Source: an uncultured Tateyamaria sp. | GTDB lineage: Bacteria > Pseudomonadota > Alphaproteobacteria > Rhodobacterales > Rhodobacteraceae | Direction of reading: 5' to 3' | Length of the DNA stretch: 64,000 nucleotides | Assembly (NCBI RefSeq): GCF_947494755.1 | Contig: NZ_CANLVZ010000010.1 | Coordinates: 94,388 to 158,387, forward strand | Shown: in pieces, positions 1-8,881 of the stretch | Layout: every line of letters starts with the position of its first letter | Numbering within the stretch: the stretch's first letter is position 1 | The notes under the pieces: generated by a model | The model's database searches: none | Told to the model about the DNA's origin: nothing | The model's input: only the letters and a program-made list of their open reading frames with translations | Translations under genes and position numbers: made by a program

Positions 1-496
1 CATAGCGGTGATGGACCAGCAGGTGTTCGGAGCGGAAATGGGAGTAAAGAACCATGGCCAGCAGCGCATCGCCCAACCAGCGTTCCAGCTTGTTCTTCTG
101 GTGCATCAGCTCGTGGCTGTAGTTGATGCCAACCGTGCCGGTAATCACACCAACCCCAAAGAAGATCGCGATTTTCTCGAAGGTGTTCAGATGCTCGGCC
201 GGGGCCACGTACCAGATCAGCGTGAACAGCATCAGGAATTGCGCAGGCACCCAGGCGATGGTGATCGCGGTGTACCAGAACAGCTCTTCGTCGGTGGTTT
301 CGAGGTCGGCATTGTCGGTGTTTAAACCAACCGCAAGGTCAAGGAATGAAAAGGTATACCACGTGACCAAGGGCAACAGGATCACCGTCCAACCCCCGTA
401 AATGGCACTGATAAAGGCCAGGGGGATCAGCAGGAAAGAGAGGGCGAATGGCAGGGCATTTTGTGCCTTGGCCACAGTCTGAGGAGGCAGGATCAT
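1..496 (-). CDS. alkB: Alkane 1-monooxygenase (AlkB-type), 3' end outside window
   Basis: Integral-membrane di-iron hydroxylase that oxidises the terminal carbon of alkanes or related chains. The 165 visible residues give a hydrophobic N-terminus with membrane segments at about 15-50 and 75-120. Two histidine motifs of the AlkB/desaturase superfamily follow: HELMHQ at 128-133 and EHLLVHHR at 157-164. The HELMH plus EHxxxHHR spacing fits AlkB better than fatty acid desaturases. The start is the ATG at 494-496. The remaining histidine box and C-terminus lie beyond the left edge, so completeness cannot be judged. Rubredoxin and electron-transfer partners are not in view. Confidence 0.85.
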   Translation of the reverse strand, partial: MILPPQTVAKAQNALPFALSFLLIPLAFISAIYGGWTVILLPLVTWYTFSFLDLAVGLNTDNADLETTDEELFWYTAITIAWVPAQFLMLFTLIWYVAPAEHLNTFEKIAIFFGVGVITGTVGINYSHELMHQKNKLERWLGDALLAMVLYSHFRSEHLLVHHRY

Positions 497-582
497 GGTC
501 GGGTCCTTGGGGTTGTTGCGCACCTGATATGTGTAGAGCGATTATGCGCGCGCTGCCAAGCATGACGCGACGGTCGGGCGGC

Positions 583-1626
583 TCACATTTGCGCTAGATC
601 GAAGGCTTTGCGCATGACAGTGGGCAGGTCAGAGGGGCGAAACTCAGTGCGGCTTAGGTATCGGCCCCGATCCGGGACCTCGTCAGTGACGCGCGCCACC
701 ATCACATCGAGGATCAGGTGGAAGTGGGTGAACGTGTGACGCACATCCCCCGGAAGCTTCGTCCACGCAGCATCAAAAGGCGGCGCGGTCGGGCGCGGGG
801 TGCGGACGTCGACCCAGTCGGATCCGGGCCAACCGAGCATACCGCCCAGCAATCCTTTGTCGGGCCGGGTTTCCAGCAACCATGCCCCATCGTCGCGCTG
901 CGCCAGGTACACCGTGCCATGCCGGATGGGTTTAGGCTTTTTGGGTGTCTTTTTAGGCAGATCCGGCGCGGTGCCCTTTGCGCGCGCAATGCAGGGGTCA
1001 TGCCAAGGGCAGATCCCGCATGCGGGCGACTTCGGGGTGCAGATCGTCGCGCCCAGATCCATGACAGCCTGCGCGTAATCCCCGGGGCGCTTTTGCGGCG
1101 TCAGCGCCGCGGCATGGGCGGTCAGGATCGGTTTGGCGGCGGGCAGGGGCGTGTGTTCATCAAACATGCGCGCCATGACCCGCTCGACATTGCCGTCAAC
1201 GACCGTGTGACGCAGATCGAACGCAATCGAGGATATAGCGGCGGCTGTGTAAGGCCCAATTCCGGGCAATTTCAGCAAGGCGGCATGATCGGCGGGGAAC
1301 ACCCCACCATGCTCGTCCACCACGGCGCGCGCGCATTTCAGCAGGTTGCGCGCGCGGGCATAGTAGCCAAGGCCGGCCCATTCGCCCATCACGTCCGCAT
1401 CCTGCGCTGCCGCCAGATCGCTGATCGTGGGCCAGCGGGCCATGAAGCGCTGGAAATAGGCGGTCACGGCGGCCACGGTCGTTTGTTGCAGCATGATCTC
1501 GGACATCCACACAGCATAAGGGTCGGGGCGTTGACCCGCCTTTTTGTCGGCAGGTGCAGTGCGCCACGGCATCACACGCGCATGTACGTCGTACCAGTCG
1601 AGCAGGGTATCGCTGAGGTCACGCAA
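583..1626 (-). CDS. mutY: A/G-specific adenine DNA glycosylase MutY
   Basis: Base-excision repair enzyme removing adenine mispaired with 8-oxoguanine. The 347 aa match the family length. Visible features are the catalytic Glu in SEIMLQQT (about residue 43), a helix-hairpin-helix LPGIGPYTAAAI (120-131), the catalytic Asp in VVDGNVERV (144), and the 4Fe-4S cysteines 196, 203, 206 and 212 in C-x6-C-x2-C-x5-C spacing. A NUDIX-like C-terminal domain ends the protein. The start is TTG with an AAGGA about 11 bases upstream; the first ATG would cut off the conserved LLDWYDVHAR segment. It is transcribed divergently from the DUF721 gene. Confidence 0.95.
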   Translation of the reverse strand: MRDLSDTLLDWYDVHARVMPWRTAPADKKAGQRPDPYAVWMSEIMLQQTTVAAVTAYFQRFMARWPTISDLAAAQDADVMGEWAGLGYYARARNLLKCARAVVDEHGGVFPADHAALLKLPGIGPYTAAAISSIAFDLRHTVVDGNVERVMARMFDEHTPLPAAKPILTAHAAALTPQKRPGDYAQAVMDLGATICTPKSPACGICPWHDPCIARAKGTAPDLPKKTPKKPKPIRHGTVYLAQRDDGAWLLETRPDKGLLGGMLGWPGSDWVDVRTPRPTAPPFDAAWTKLPGDVRHTFTHFHLILDVMVARVTDEVPDRGRYLSRTEFRPSDLPTVMRKAFDLAQM

Positions 1627-1708
1627 GAGTTATGGAATCCTTGATCGGAAGGCTGGTTATCACAAGCCCATCCGCTATGATCACGCACGGGTGAAAAGGA
1701 ACATAGCC

Positions 1709-2230
1709 ATGGCTGCGCGCCGCGCCACAACAAAAGGGTTCAAACGGACAGCCTCGCTGCTGACCGGACGGATCAGGCAGGCCAGCGAAAGCCGGGGTTT
1801 TGCGCAAAGCCGCCTGTTGACGGATTGGGCGGAGGTGGCAGGTGCAGATGTGGCAGCCATCGCGAGACCGGTCGAGGTCAGCTATGGACGGGGCGGTATG
1901 GGCGCGACACTAACATTGCTGACAACCGGGGCACAGGCCCCCATGCTTGAGATGCAAAAGGAGCAGCTGCGCGCCAAGGTCAACGCGGTCTATGGTTACA
2001 ACGCCATCGCGCGCATCCGGATCACGCAAACGGCGGCCACAGGGTTCGCCGAAGGGCAGGTGGCCTTTGATCATCGCCCCAAAGACAAAAGCCCCAAGGC
2101 CCCGAATGCAGAGATGCACAAGGCCGCCGGGCAAGTCGTCGCGCCGGTGGCCGATGACGGATTGCGCGCCGCGCTCGAGCGGTTGGGCGCAAACATTCTG
2201 ACACGTGAAAAACAAGGAACACGTACATGA
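1709..2230 (+). CDS. DUF721 (DciA-like) family protein
   Basis: A 173-aa DUF721 protein. The N-terminal KH-like region carries the family pattern around LLTDWAEVAGADVAAIARPVEV, followed by a Lys/Pro-rich linker and a short C-terminal helix. The family includes DciA, a loader of the replicative helicase in many bacteria; whether alphaproteobacterial members do this is inference. The start is the ATG at 1709, which begins MAARRATTKGF. Its stop overlaps the start of the DsbA-like gene (ATGA), so the two are translationally coupled. Confidence 0.8.
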   Translation: MAARRATTKGFKRTASLLTGRIRQASESRGFAQSRLLTDWAEVAGADVAAIARPVEVSYGRGGMGATLTLLTTGAQAPMLEMQKEQLRAKVNAVYGYNAIARIRITQTAATGFAEGQVAFDHRPKDKSPKAPNAEMHKAAGQVVAPVADDGLRAALERLGANILTREKQGTRT

Positions 2231-2925
2231 ACCGTATTGTTGCCATACTGGCCATCGTGATCGGGGTGGCTGGCTATTTTTGGTATTCCTCGACGCAAAC
2301 CGGCGGCACCTCGCCCGACCAGCAGGCACAGGCCGAGCGATTGCTGGGCGCTGCCAGCGCCCAAACCGCTGCCGAAGACATCGACACATCAGGTGTGGTC
2401 GAAATGCAGATCGGTAACCCGGATGCCGCCGTGACAGTCATCGAATATGCCAGCTATACCTGCCCCCATTGCGGCAGCTTTCATACAGGCCCCTACAAGC
2501 AGCTGAAAGCGGACTATATCGACACCGGCAAGATCAACTTTGTCTACCGCGAAGTCTATTTCGACCGGTTCGGGCTGTGGGCCTCGGCCATTGCGCGCTG
2601 TGCGGGCACACCTGAGTCCTTCTTTGGGATCACCGATATCCTCTACAGTACCCAGGCCGAATGGAGCCGTGCTGGCGGCGGTGATCCAGCCCAGATAGCG
2701 GACGAGCTGCGCAAGATCGGCCGGCTGGCCGGCCTGAGCGGCGATGCGGTCGAAGCCTGTCTGAACGATGCCGACCAGTTGCGCACGCTCGTGGCGTGGT
2801 ATCAGGAAAACGCCGAGGAAGACGGCGTGCGCTCCACCCCGAGCTTTGTGATCAACGGTACGACCTACAACAACATGGCTTACGAAGAAATGGCCCGTCT
2901 GATCGAAGAGGCGGCTGGCAGCTGA
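2227..2925 (+). CDS. DsbA-family thiol:disulfide oxidoreductase
   Basis: Periplasmic thioredoxin-fold oxidoreductase of 232 aa. A hydrophobic N-terminal anchor or signal (residues 4-20) is followed by a linker and a DsbA-like domain. The redox motif is CPHC (79-82), inside EYASYTCPHCGSFH. The cis-proline segment is RSTPSFVING near residue 204. This is the 'DsbA family/thioredoxin domain' type common in Rhodobacterales, which lacks classical DsbA's flanking features. It overlaps the DUF721 gene upstream and the CoA-transferase downstream, forming a compact operon. Confidence 0.88.
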   Translation: MNRIVAILAIVIGVAGYFWYSSTQTGGTSPDQQAQAERLLGAASAQTAAEDIDTSGVVEMQIGNPDAAVTVIEYASYTCPHCGSFHTGPYKQLKADYIDTGKINFVYREVYFDRFGLWASAIARCAGTPESFFGITDILYSTQAEWSRAGGGDPAQIADELRKIGRLAGLSGDAVEACLNDADQLRTLVAWYQENAEEDGVRSTPSFVINGTTYNNMAYEEMARLIEEAAGS

Positions 2926-4043
2926 TGTCTGGCGGCGGGCCTCTTTCGGGCCTGCGCGTCGTTGAACTGGCACGGGTTCTGGCTGGCCCCTGGGCGGGCC
3001 AGACCCTGTCCGACCTTGGCGCTGAGGTGATCAAGGTCGAAGCCCCGCGTGGCGATGACACGCGCCAGTGGGGTCCGCCCTTTGTCACCCGCGACGGCGA
3101 TGTGTCGGCGGCGTATTTTCACTCCACCAATCGCGGCAAAGCATCGGTTACGGTCGATTTTCGCACACCGGAGGGCAAGGCCAAGCTGCTGGACCTGATT
3201 GGGGACGCCGATATCCTGATCGAGAATTACAAGGTTGGTGGGCTGGCCAAATACGGCCTCGACTATGAGAGCCTGCGCGATCAGTTCCCACGCCTGATCT
3301 ATTGTTCGATCACAGGCTTTGGCCAAACGGGCCCATATGCGCACCGGGCGGGATACGACTTTATCATCCAAGGCATGTCCGGGTTGATGTCGATCACTGG
3401 CGCGCCCGAAGGACAGCCCCAAAAGTCGGGTGTTGCGATCACCGATCTGTTCACCGGGGTCTATGCGACCACGGCCATTCTGGCGGCGCTTCATCAACGC
3501 AGCAGCAGCGGACGGGGGCAGCAGATTGATATGGCGCTGCTGGATGTCGCTGTTGCCATGACCTCGAACCAGGGCATGAACTATCTGACCAGCGGGGATG
3601 TGCCGGGGCGTATGGGCAATGCCCATATGAATCTGACCCCCTATCAGGTGTTTGATTGCGCGGATGGACATATCATCATCGCCACCGGAAATGACGGGCA
3701 GTACCAACGCTTGTGCGAGTTGCTGGGGCTACCGGAGATGGCCTTGGCTCCGGCGTTTCTCAAGAACGCGGACCGCATCGCCAATCGTGATGAAATGACC
3801 CGACTGCTGACTGCCGCCACGATCGTGCGCAGCCGGGATGATTTGCTGTCTGCCTGTGAGGCGCGGGGTGTGCCCGCGGGTCCGATCAATGACATGGCGG
3901 ATGTGATGGCTGATCCGCAGGTCCACGCGCGCGGTATGCAGATCGAGTTGAACGGTGTGCCCGGTATTCGCACGCCCATCCGGTTTTCGGATACCGATCT
4001 GACCTTTGATCGTCCCGCGCCGGCCTTGGGTGAGGATGATTGA
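2925..4043 (+). CDS. CaiB/BaiF-type CoA-transferase (family III)
   Basis: Formyl-CoA/carnitine-type CoA-transferase of 372 aa, which moves CoA between carboxylic acids in the cytoplasm. The N-terminus has the hallmark LxGLRVVELARVLAGPWAGQ, then LGAEVIKVEAP. The central GYDFIIQGMSGLMSITG region and a C-terminal AGPINDMADVMADPQ segment are also typical of the family. The start ATG (2925) shares a base with the stop of the DsbA-like gene (TGATG). Substrate cannot be read from sequence. The 3' end faces lpxK, with a dispersed repeat between them. Confidence 0.9.
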   Translation: MSGGGPLSGLRVVELARVLAGPWAGQTLSDLGAEVIKVEAPRGDDTRQWGPPFVTRDGDVSAAYFHSTNRGKASVTVDFRTPEGKAKLLDLIGDADILIENYKVGGLAKYGLDYESLRDQFPRLIYCSITGFGQTGPYAHRAGYDFIIQGMSGLMSITGAPEGQPQKSGVAITDLFTGVYATTAILAALHQRSSSGRGQQIDMALLDVAVAMTSNQGMNYLTSGDVPGRMGNAHMNLTPYQVFDCADGHIIIATGNDGQYQRLCELLGLPEMALAPAFLKNADRIANRDEMTRLLTAATIVRSRDDLLSACEARGVPAGPINDMADVMADPQVHARGMQIELNGVPGIRTPIRFSDTDLTFDRPAPALGEDD

Positions 4044-4067
4044 GGCGCTGACGCGCCGCATGATGTT

Positions 4068-4130
4068 TTGCATCCCCCTCCGGGGTCTGCGCTTTCCGCT
4101 CCGCTTGGGCGGTATTTTTGGTCAAAAGAA
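4068..4130 (+). repeat. Dispersed intergenic element, copy 1
   Basis: In the gap between the convergent CoA-transferase and lpxK genes lies GGTATTTTTGGTCAAAAGAA (4111-4130), preceded by a GC-rich stretch. Exactly the same 20 bases occur at 20020-20039. A close inverted copy is at 56737-56756 and a decayed one near 35285. A GGCGC-TGAC-GCGCC hairpin sits just upstream, near the CoA-transferase stop. The position suggests a 3'-end or terminator role, which is inference. Confidence 0.65.
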
Positions 4131-4132
4131 GA

Positions 4133-5116
4133 TTATGGGGTGAGCAGGGTATCGAGGGCCGCGTCCAGGTGCGCAGGGTCTGCAATCTGGAGCCGCACGG
4201 GAAGTGTGATCACCTTGGAGCGGAAGGCGGGCGGCACTCTGACCGCGTCCTTTTCTGTGGTGACCAGCTGTGCGCCGCGCGCCCGTGCTTCGGTTTCCAA
4301 CCGGGTGAGGAATGCAGGCGAGAGCGGCTGGTGGTCTGCCAGATTTTCGGCGCGCAGGAGTGTGGCCCCGAGATCATTGAGCGTGTCGAAGAACTTTTGC
4401 GGTCGTCCGATCCCGGCAAAGGCGATCAGTGGCGTGTCTGTCCAGTCCATCCCGGTCTGCAAAGGGGCCAATGTGGCCTGTACCCGTGGCAGCTTGGTGT
4501 TGGGTGCGAAGCTGGCCTGCGCCGTCGGCGGCCCGATGCTCAGAAGAAGGTCTGCGCGTTGCAGTCCGACATCGCTTGGTTCGCGCAACGGGCCTGCGGG
4601 CAGGCACAAGCCGTTGCCGAACCCGGTTTGGGCGTCTACCACAACGATTGAAAGATCATGGACCAGACTTGGGTTCTGAAAGCCGTCATCCAGCACAATC
4701 ACCTGCGCCCCAGCCTTGATCGCCGCTTGCGCCCCTGCGAGGCGATCCCGCGCGACCCATGTGCGCGCGAAGGCGCTGAGCAGTAGTGGCTCGTCCCCGA
4801 CGTCTTTGGCGCTGTGTCGGCCCGGATCAACCTCCACCGGGCCTGCAAGGGAGCCTCCATAGCCGCGGCTGATGATGTGCGGGTCGACAAAGCGGTTCCG
4901 CAACCGTTCGACCAGTGCCATGACCGTTGGCGTCTTACCGGTGCCGCCTGCGTTGATGTTGCCGACGCAAATGACCGGGACGGGCAACCGTGCGCGAGGC
5001 CCTTTGCTGAGCCGGTATGCGGTGGCCTTCCCGTAAAGCGCGCCAAGAGGGCGCAGCAATCTGGCCCGCCAATCGCGCGCACCCTGTTGCGAGGTCCAGA
5101 ATGCCGGGGTGCGCAT
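4133..5116 (-). CDS. lpxK: Tetraacyldisaccharide 4'-kinase
   Basis: Membrane-associated kinase that phosphorylates the lipid A precursor at position 4'. The 327 aa match LpxK. It has an amphipathic N-terminus, a P-loop [12 protein letters not shown] (52-63), RGYGG (about 86-90), and DDGFQNPSL, which carries the conserved DDGxQ of the family. The start ATG (5116) overlaps the stop of the Kdo-transferase gene, so the two lipid A steps are coupled. The order Kdo transferase-lpxK is typical in this group. Confidence 0.95.
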   Translation of the reverse strand: MRTPAFWTSQQGARDWRARLLRPLGALYGKATAYRLSKGPRARLPVPVICVGNINAGGTGKTPTVMALVERLRNRFVDPHIISRGYGGSLAGPVEVDPGRHSAKDVGDEPLLLSAFARTWVARDRLAGAQAAIKAGAQVIVLDDGFQNPSLVHDLSIVVVDAQTGFGNGLCLPAGPLREPSDVGLQRADLLLSIGPPTAQASFAPNTKLPRVQATLAPLQTGMDWTDTPLIAFAGIGRPQKFFDTLNDLGATLLRAENLADHQPLSPAFLTRLETEARARGAQLVTTEKDAVRVPPAFRSKVITLPVRLQIADPAHLDAALDTLLTP

Positions 5117-6336
5117 CAGGTGAGCCCTTGATCGATGCGGTCCAGATGCGCCTGGACCAGCTCGATGATCCGATCAAGCGTGTCTGCCCCCTGGGTCACG
5201 ACCTCCCATCCGGCCATGGCCATTTGGGCGGCGTGATCTGGGGCGATCATCTGGATCACGGCGCGGCCCAGGGATTCGGTGGAATTCACGATGCGGGCCG
5301 CCCCTGCATTCATCAGTCGGGTAAAAGCGTCCACATGTGCGCCCACATTGGGCCCATAGATCATTGCCGTGCCATGGGCAGCCACGGCGTAGGGGTCGAT
5401 CACCGACTGCCCCGAGCGCAAGGAACCGCCCAGAAAGGTGACGGGCGCGATCCGCAGCCAGAGGCCAAGGTCTTCGTCATCATCGGCAAGCAGGACCTGG
5501 GTGTTGTCATCGGGCAGTTCACCGACGCTCCACCGGGCGATGCGCAGACCCATCTCCTGGGCGATTTCGGCCAGTTTTTCCTCTTCGCTTTGGTCCGAGA
5601 AATGCAAGATCAGCAACAGCCGGTGCGAGGTTTTCACGGCGATTCGATGTGCGGCCAGAATCGTGCGCCCCTCGTTGATGGCGGCGCGGGCCGCCAACCA
5701 GACGGGCCGTCCCCCCAGGGCTTGCGTCATTTCGGTGATGTCGGTTTCAGCGACACTGAGCGTACGCCCGAACGGATGCAGCGGGGCGGCAAGTTCGATG
5801 GCATTGAGCGCCTGCCCCAGTTGCGCAAGTCGCAGGTGGGCCTGCTGATCGCGTGCGATGACGTGCGAGAATTGGGACAACAGCCGCTTGGGGACTTCGG
5901 GCAACCATCGGTCGCGCCGCCCGTCAAAGCCGTCGCGGGCCGCGTCAATCAGGATCATGCGCGCGCCACTTTCGGCAGCGGACAGGATCAGATTGGGGCG
6001 GAAGCCGCCCCATGACCAGATCACCACATCCGGGCGCCAGTGTTTGATAAACGCATCCGTAACGACAGGATGATCAGGTGGGACATCGGCATTGATCACC
6101 GAGGCTCCGCGCTGCACCTCAAAGCCGTCGCTTGCGCAGGTCAGGACGATATGGCAGCCATGCCGCATCGTCGCCAGCCGGTGCGCGAGATCGTTCAGAG
6201 CGCGGTTGTTGCCCTCTTCAGCGGCGTGGATCCACACCACTTCGCCTTCGGGGCGGTCTTGCGCGGGCGTATAATCAGGAGGTGCGCGCCGACCCGACAG
6301 CGTGCGATAGGCCGCAAGCCCCAGAGATCCGCGCAT
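5116..6336 (-). CDS. waaA: 3-deoxy-D-manno-octulosonic-acid (Kdo) transferase, divergent
   Basis: Inner-membrane glycosyltransferase adding Kdo to lipid A precursors. About 406 aa when started at the ATG at 6336 ([13 protein letters not shown]), 8 bases after the DUF4170 stop. An open frame extends further upstream into that gene but is implausible there. Family features are the [13 protein letters not shown] segment at the N-domain, [12 protein letters not shown], and [19 protein letters not shown] with the FxGGSL...G.NPxE-like acceptor/donor region. The usual GEV near the catalytic Glu reads EEGNN, so this is a divergent member. Coupled to lpxK. Confidence 0.85.
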   Translation of the reverse strand: MRGSLGLAAYRTLSGRRAPPDYTPAQDRPEGEVVWIHAAEEGNNRALNDLAHRLATMRHGCHIVLTCASDGFEVQRGASVINADVPPDHPVVTDAFIKHWRPDVVIWSWGGFRPNLILSAAESGARMILIDAARDGFDGRRDRWLPEVPKRLLSQFSHVIARDQQAHLRLAQLGQALNAIELAAPLHPFGRTLSVAETDITEMTQALGGRPVWLAARAAINEGRTILAAHRIAVKTSHRLLLILHFSDQSEEEKLAEIAQEMGLRIARWSVGELPDDNTQVLLADDDEDLGLWLRIAPVTFLGGSLRSGQSVIDPYAVAAHGTAMIYGPNVGAHVDAFTRLMNAGAARIVNSTESLGRAVIQMIAPDHAAQMAMAGWEVVTQGADTLDRIIELVQAHLDRIDQGLT

Positions 6337-6344
6337 ATGGGGCC

Positions 6345-6587
6345 TCAGCCCAACTCTTCGGTGGGTGCAGCTGCGTTTTCCTCGTCCCGCAGGCGGTGCA
6401 GATGGGCAATGAAATACCGCATATGCGCGTTGTCCACGGTGCGCTGCGCTTCGGATTTCCACGCATTGTAGGCGGTGTCATAGTCAGGAAAGATGCCGAC
6501 CATGTGCAGGTCGTCCACATTCTTGAACACATTTTTCGAAGGGTCCACCAGTTCGCCACCAAAGACGAGGTGCAGGCGTTGAGACAT
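6345..6587 (-). CDS. DUF4170 domain protein
   Basis: An 80-aa cytoplasmic protein of the DUF4170 family, starting MSQRLHLVFGGELVD and containing MVGIFPDYDTAYNAWKSEAQ. In Rhodobacterales this small protein commonly precedes the Kdo transferase. Its function is unknown. The stop is 8 bases before the Kdo-transferase start, so the genes are probably co-transcribed. Confidence 0.8.
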   Translation of the reverse strand: MSQRLHLVFGGELVDPSKNVFKNVDDLHMVGIFPDYDTAYNAWKSEAQRTVDNAHMRYFIAHLHRLRDEENAAAPTEELG

Positions 6588-6656
6588 GGGGCGTTTCCTT
6601 TGATCGGTTCGGGAATAAGCGGTGTATCGCGCAGTTTGCGCATATGGCGGCGGGGG

Positions 6657-7442
6657 TCAAGCGCAGTAGGTCTTTAGTCTGGGGGCCAGTGCGCTATGCA
6701 CGGGCCCGCTGCCCGCCACCACCCCGTTCAGCGTAGGATGGGGGTTGTTGAATCGTAGGGGCGCGCCGGTCTGGTCCGTGATCGTGCCGCCCGCTTCGGT
6801 GATGATCAGTGCGCCCGCGGCGATGTCCCATTCCCAACTGGGCCGCAGGGTCAGCATTGCATCAAAGCGGCCCTCACCTATCAATGCGAGACGGTAGGCG
6901 AGGGACGGGCGGTAATGGCGGGTTATGTCGGGTATGCCATCGGTCCAGTGTTTGGGGTCCATGATGGGGCGCGCGGCCAGCACAGTGCTTGCAGGGGACA
7001 TCGCGGCATTGCTGACCGCAATGGGTTGCCCGTTCAGCGCGGCCCCTGCGCCATGCGCTGCCGCATAGAGCCGATTGCGCAGCGGCAGATACACGACCGC
7101 GGCCGTCACCTGACCCAGATGGGCGATGGCGATTGAAATCGCCCATGTCCGTGAGCCTTCGACAAAGCTGCGGGTGCCGTCGATGGGGTCGATGATGAAC
7201 ACAGTGTCGTGCGACAGGCGGGTTGCATCGTCTTCGGTTTCTTCGGACAGCCAGCCATAGTCCGGGCGCGCCGTGCGCAATGTGGCTGACAGGGCGTCGT
7301 TCACGGCCAGATCCGCCTCGGTTACGGGGCCTGCATCGCCAGGCTTGTCCCAACGCGTCGCCGTGTCACCGGCAAAGCTGGTCGCCACCCGGCCAGCGAT
7401 CCGCGCTGCGTCAATCAAAAGGGGCAGGTCAGCTGCCAGCAA
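6657..7442 (-). CDS. Inositol-monophosphatase-family phosphatase, CysQ-like
   Basis: Mg-dependent, Li-sensitive phosphatase of 261 aa. The metal-site motifs are all present: the KPGDAGPVTEADLAVN region, SEET (about 78-81), DPIDGTRSFV (92-101) and WEWDIAAGALIITEAGG. The WLSEE and DPIDGTRSF forms favour 3'(2'),5'-bisphosphate nucleotidase (CysQ) over inositol monophosphatase, but substrate is inferred. The start ATG (7442) overlaps the end of the PmbA-like gene by 14 bases. Confidence 0.85.
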   Translation of the reverse strand: MLAADLPLLIDAARIAGRVATSFAGDTATRWDKPGDAGPVTEADLAVNDALSATLRTARPDYGWLSEETEDDATRLSHDTVFIIDPIDGTRSFVEGSRTWAISIAIAHLGQVTAAVVYLPLRNRLYAAAHGAGAALNGQPIAVSNAAMSPASTVLAARPIMDPKHWTDGIPDITRHYRPSLAYRLALIGEGRFDAMLTLRPSWEWDIAAGALIITEAGGTITDQTGAPLRFNNPHPTLNGVVAGSGPVHSALAPRLKTYCA

Positions 7443-8778
7443 GGGTCATTCCGGGTACAAGCAGCGAGGGCACAACGCGGCTAAGGTAGGTGCGGGCATC
7501 ATTGGCGGGCACTATATTGCGCAGCATCTCGGGCAAGCTGCCCGCAATGGTGCACTCGTTGACCGGATAGGTGACCTCGCCATTTTCGACCCAGAGACCC
7601 GCAGCCCCGCGCGAATAGTCGCCCGTGTTGGGGTTGATGGTCGAGCCGATCATTGACGTCACCAGCAGCCCGGTGCCCATGTCGCGGATCAGGTCGGCCT
7701 GGCTCGCGCTGCCTTGATCCAGCGCCACGTTCCAATTCGAAGGGCTGGGCGGCGCAGAGGTGCCCCGCGCCGCGTTCCCGGTCGAGGACAGCCCGAGTTT
7801 GCGCGCTGAGGCGAGATCAAGAGTCCAGCCCGTCAGGATGCCGTTTTCGACGATGGCACGGCGCCGTGTGGGCAGCCCTTCGCCATCAAAGGGTCGGGTA
7901 CCCCCTGTGCGGGGGCGGTGAGGGTCTTCGATCAGGTCCAGCGAGGTGGGCAGCACTTGCTGTCCCAACAGATCGCGCAACCATGAGGCTCCGCGGGCGA
8001 CGCTGGACCCATTGGCCGCGGCCAACAGGTGCCCGATCAGCGAGGATGAAATGCGTTCGTCAAACAGGACGGGATAGGCTCCCGTAGGTGGCTTGCGGGC
8101 CCCTGTGCGGGCGATGGCGCGGGTGCCTGCTTCGTGTCCGATCTCGCCTGGCGCGCGCAGATCACTTTGAAAGATACGGCTGTCCGCGCTATAGTCCCGC
8201 TCCATCTCGGCCCCTGTGCCTGCGATGGCCACACAGCTTGTGGCCCGGTCGGTGCGCCGATAGCCGCCTGAAAATCCGTTCGAGGCGGCCAGCCAGATGT
8301 CGCGCGCTCCGTAAGCGCCGGTGGATTGCTGCACCTGATCGACACCAGCAACGGCCAGCGCGGCGGCTTCTGCGGCCAACGCATCGGCCTGCAACTCTGC
8401 CGGGCTGGGTTCGGCCGTCGGATCAAACAGCTCAAGCGCGTCCAGATCCCAGTCGGTAGCCAATTGGCCGGGATCGGCCAGACCCGCATGCGGGTCCTCG
8501 GGGGCTTCGTTTGCCATGGCCACGGCGCGGGCGGCCATCTCCTCGATCGTGCGGTCCGAGGCGTCTGACGATGACACGTTGGCCTGCTTCTGGCCCACAA
8601 ACACACGAAGACCCAGATCAATCCCCTCGGACCGTTCGGCCTGTTCAAGCGCACTGGCGCGCACATCCACCGAGATCGACGTGCCCTGTACCGCCATCGC
8701 ATCTGCGGCGTCTGCACCTGCGGATTTGGCCGCGTTGATCAGCCGTTCGGTCAGGGTGGACAGATCAGATGGGGTCAT
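7429..8778 (-). CDS. pmbA: TldD/PmbA family metalloprotease-like protein
   Basis: A 449-aa member of the TldD/PmbA family, which with TldD matures microcin-type peptides and processes antitoxins in E. coli. Recognisable parts are the N-terminal AADAMAVQGTSISVDVR, the central DERISSSLIGHLLAAANGSSVARG and the C-terminal LGLSSTGNAARGTS...NPNTGDYSRGAAGLWVENGE. The HExxxH metal motif of TldD is not expected in the PmbA partner and is not seen. It precedes the CysQ-like gene with a short overlap. Confidence 0.9.
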   Translation of the reverse strand: MTPSDLSTLTERLINAAKSAGADAADAMAVQGTSISVDVRASALEQAERSEGIDLGLRVFVGQKQANVSSSDASDRTIEEMAARAVAMANEAPEDPHAGLADPGQLATDWDLDALELFDPTAEPSPAELQADALAAEAAALAVAGVDQVQQSTGAYGARDIWLAASNGFSGGYRRTDRATSCVAIAGTGAEMERDYSADSRIFQSDLRAPGEIGHEAGTRAIARTGARKPPTGAYPVLFDERISSSLIGHLLAAANGSSVARGASWLRDLLGQQVLPTSLDLIEDPHRPRTGGTRPFDGEGLPTRRRAIVENGILTGWTLDLASARKLGLSSTGNAARGTSAPPSPSNWNVALDQGSASQADLIRDMGTGLLVTSMIGSTINPNTGDYSRGAAGLWVENGEVTYPVNECTIAGSLPEMLRNIVPANDARTYLSRVVPSLLVPGMTLAGS

Positions 8779-8828
8779 AAGAACGCTCCGCAGGGTTGCG
8801 CATCAGGTAGAGGTGTCGGGGCTGGGGC

Positions 8829-8859
8829 GCAAGGGCGCGCGCAGATGCGCCGCCCTTGC
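8829..8859 (-). terminator. GC-rich stem-loop after DUF2125 gene
   Basis: A perfect 9-bp inverted repeat GCAAGGGCG / CGCCCTTGC (8829-8837 and 8851-8859) lies between the DUF2125 stop and the pmbA start. The loop is itself self-complementary. There is no T-tract, so intrinsic termination is not certain; it may protect or attenuate the upstream transcript. Confidence 0.35.
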
Positions 8860-8881
8860 CAGTCGGCTCGTGCCCGTTCGT

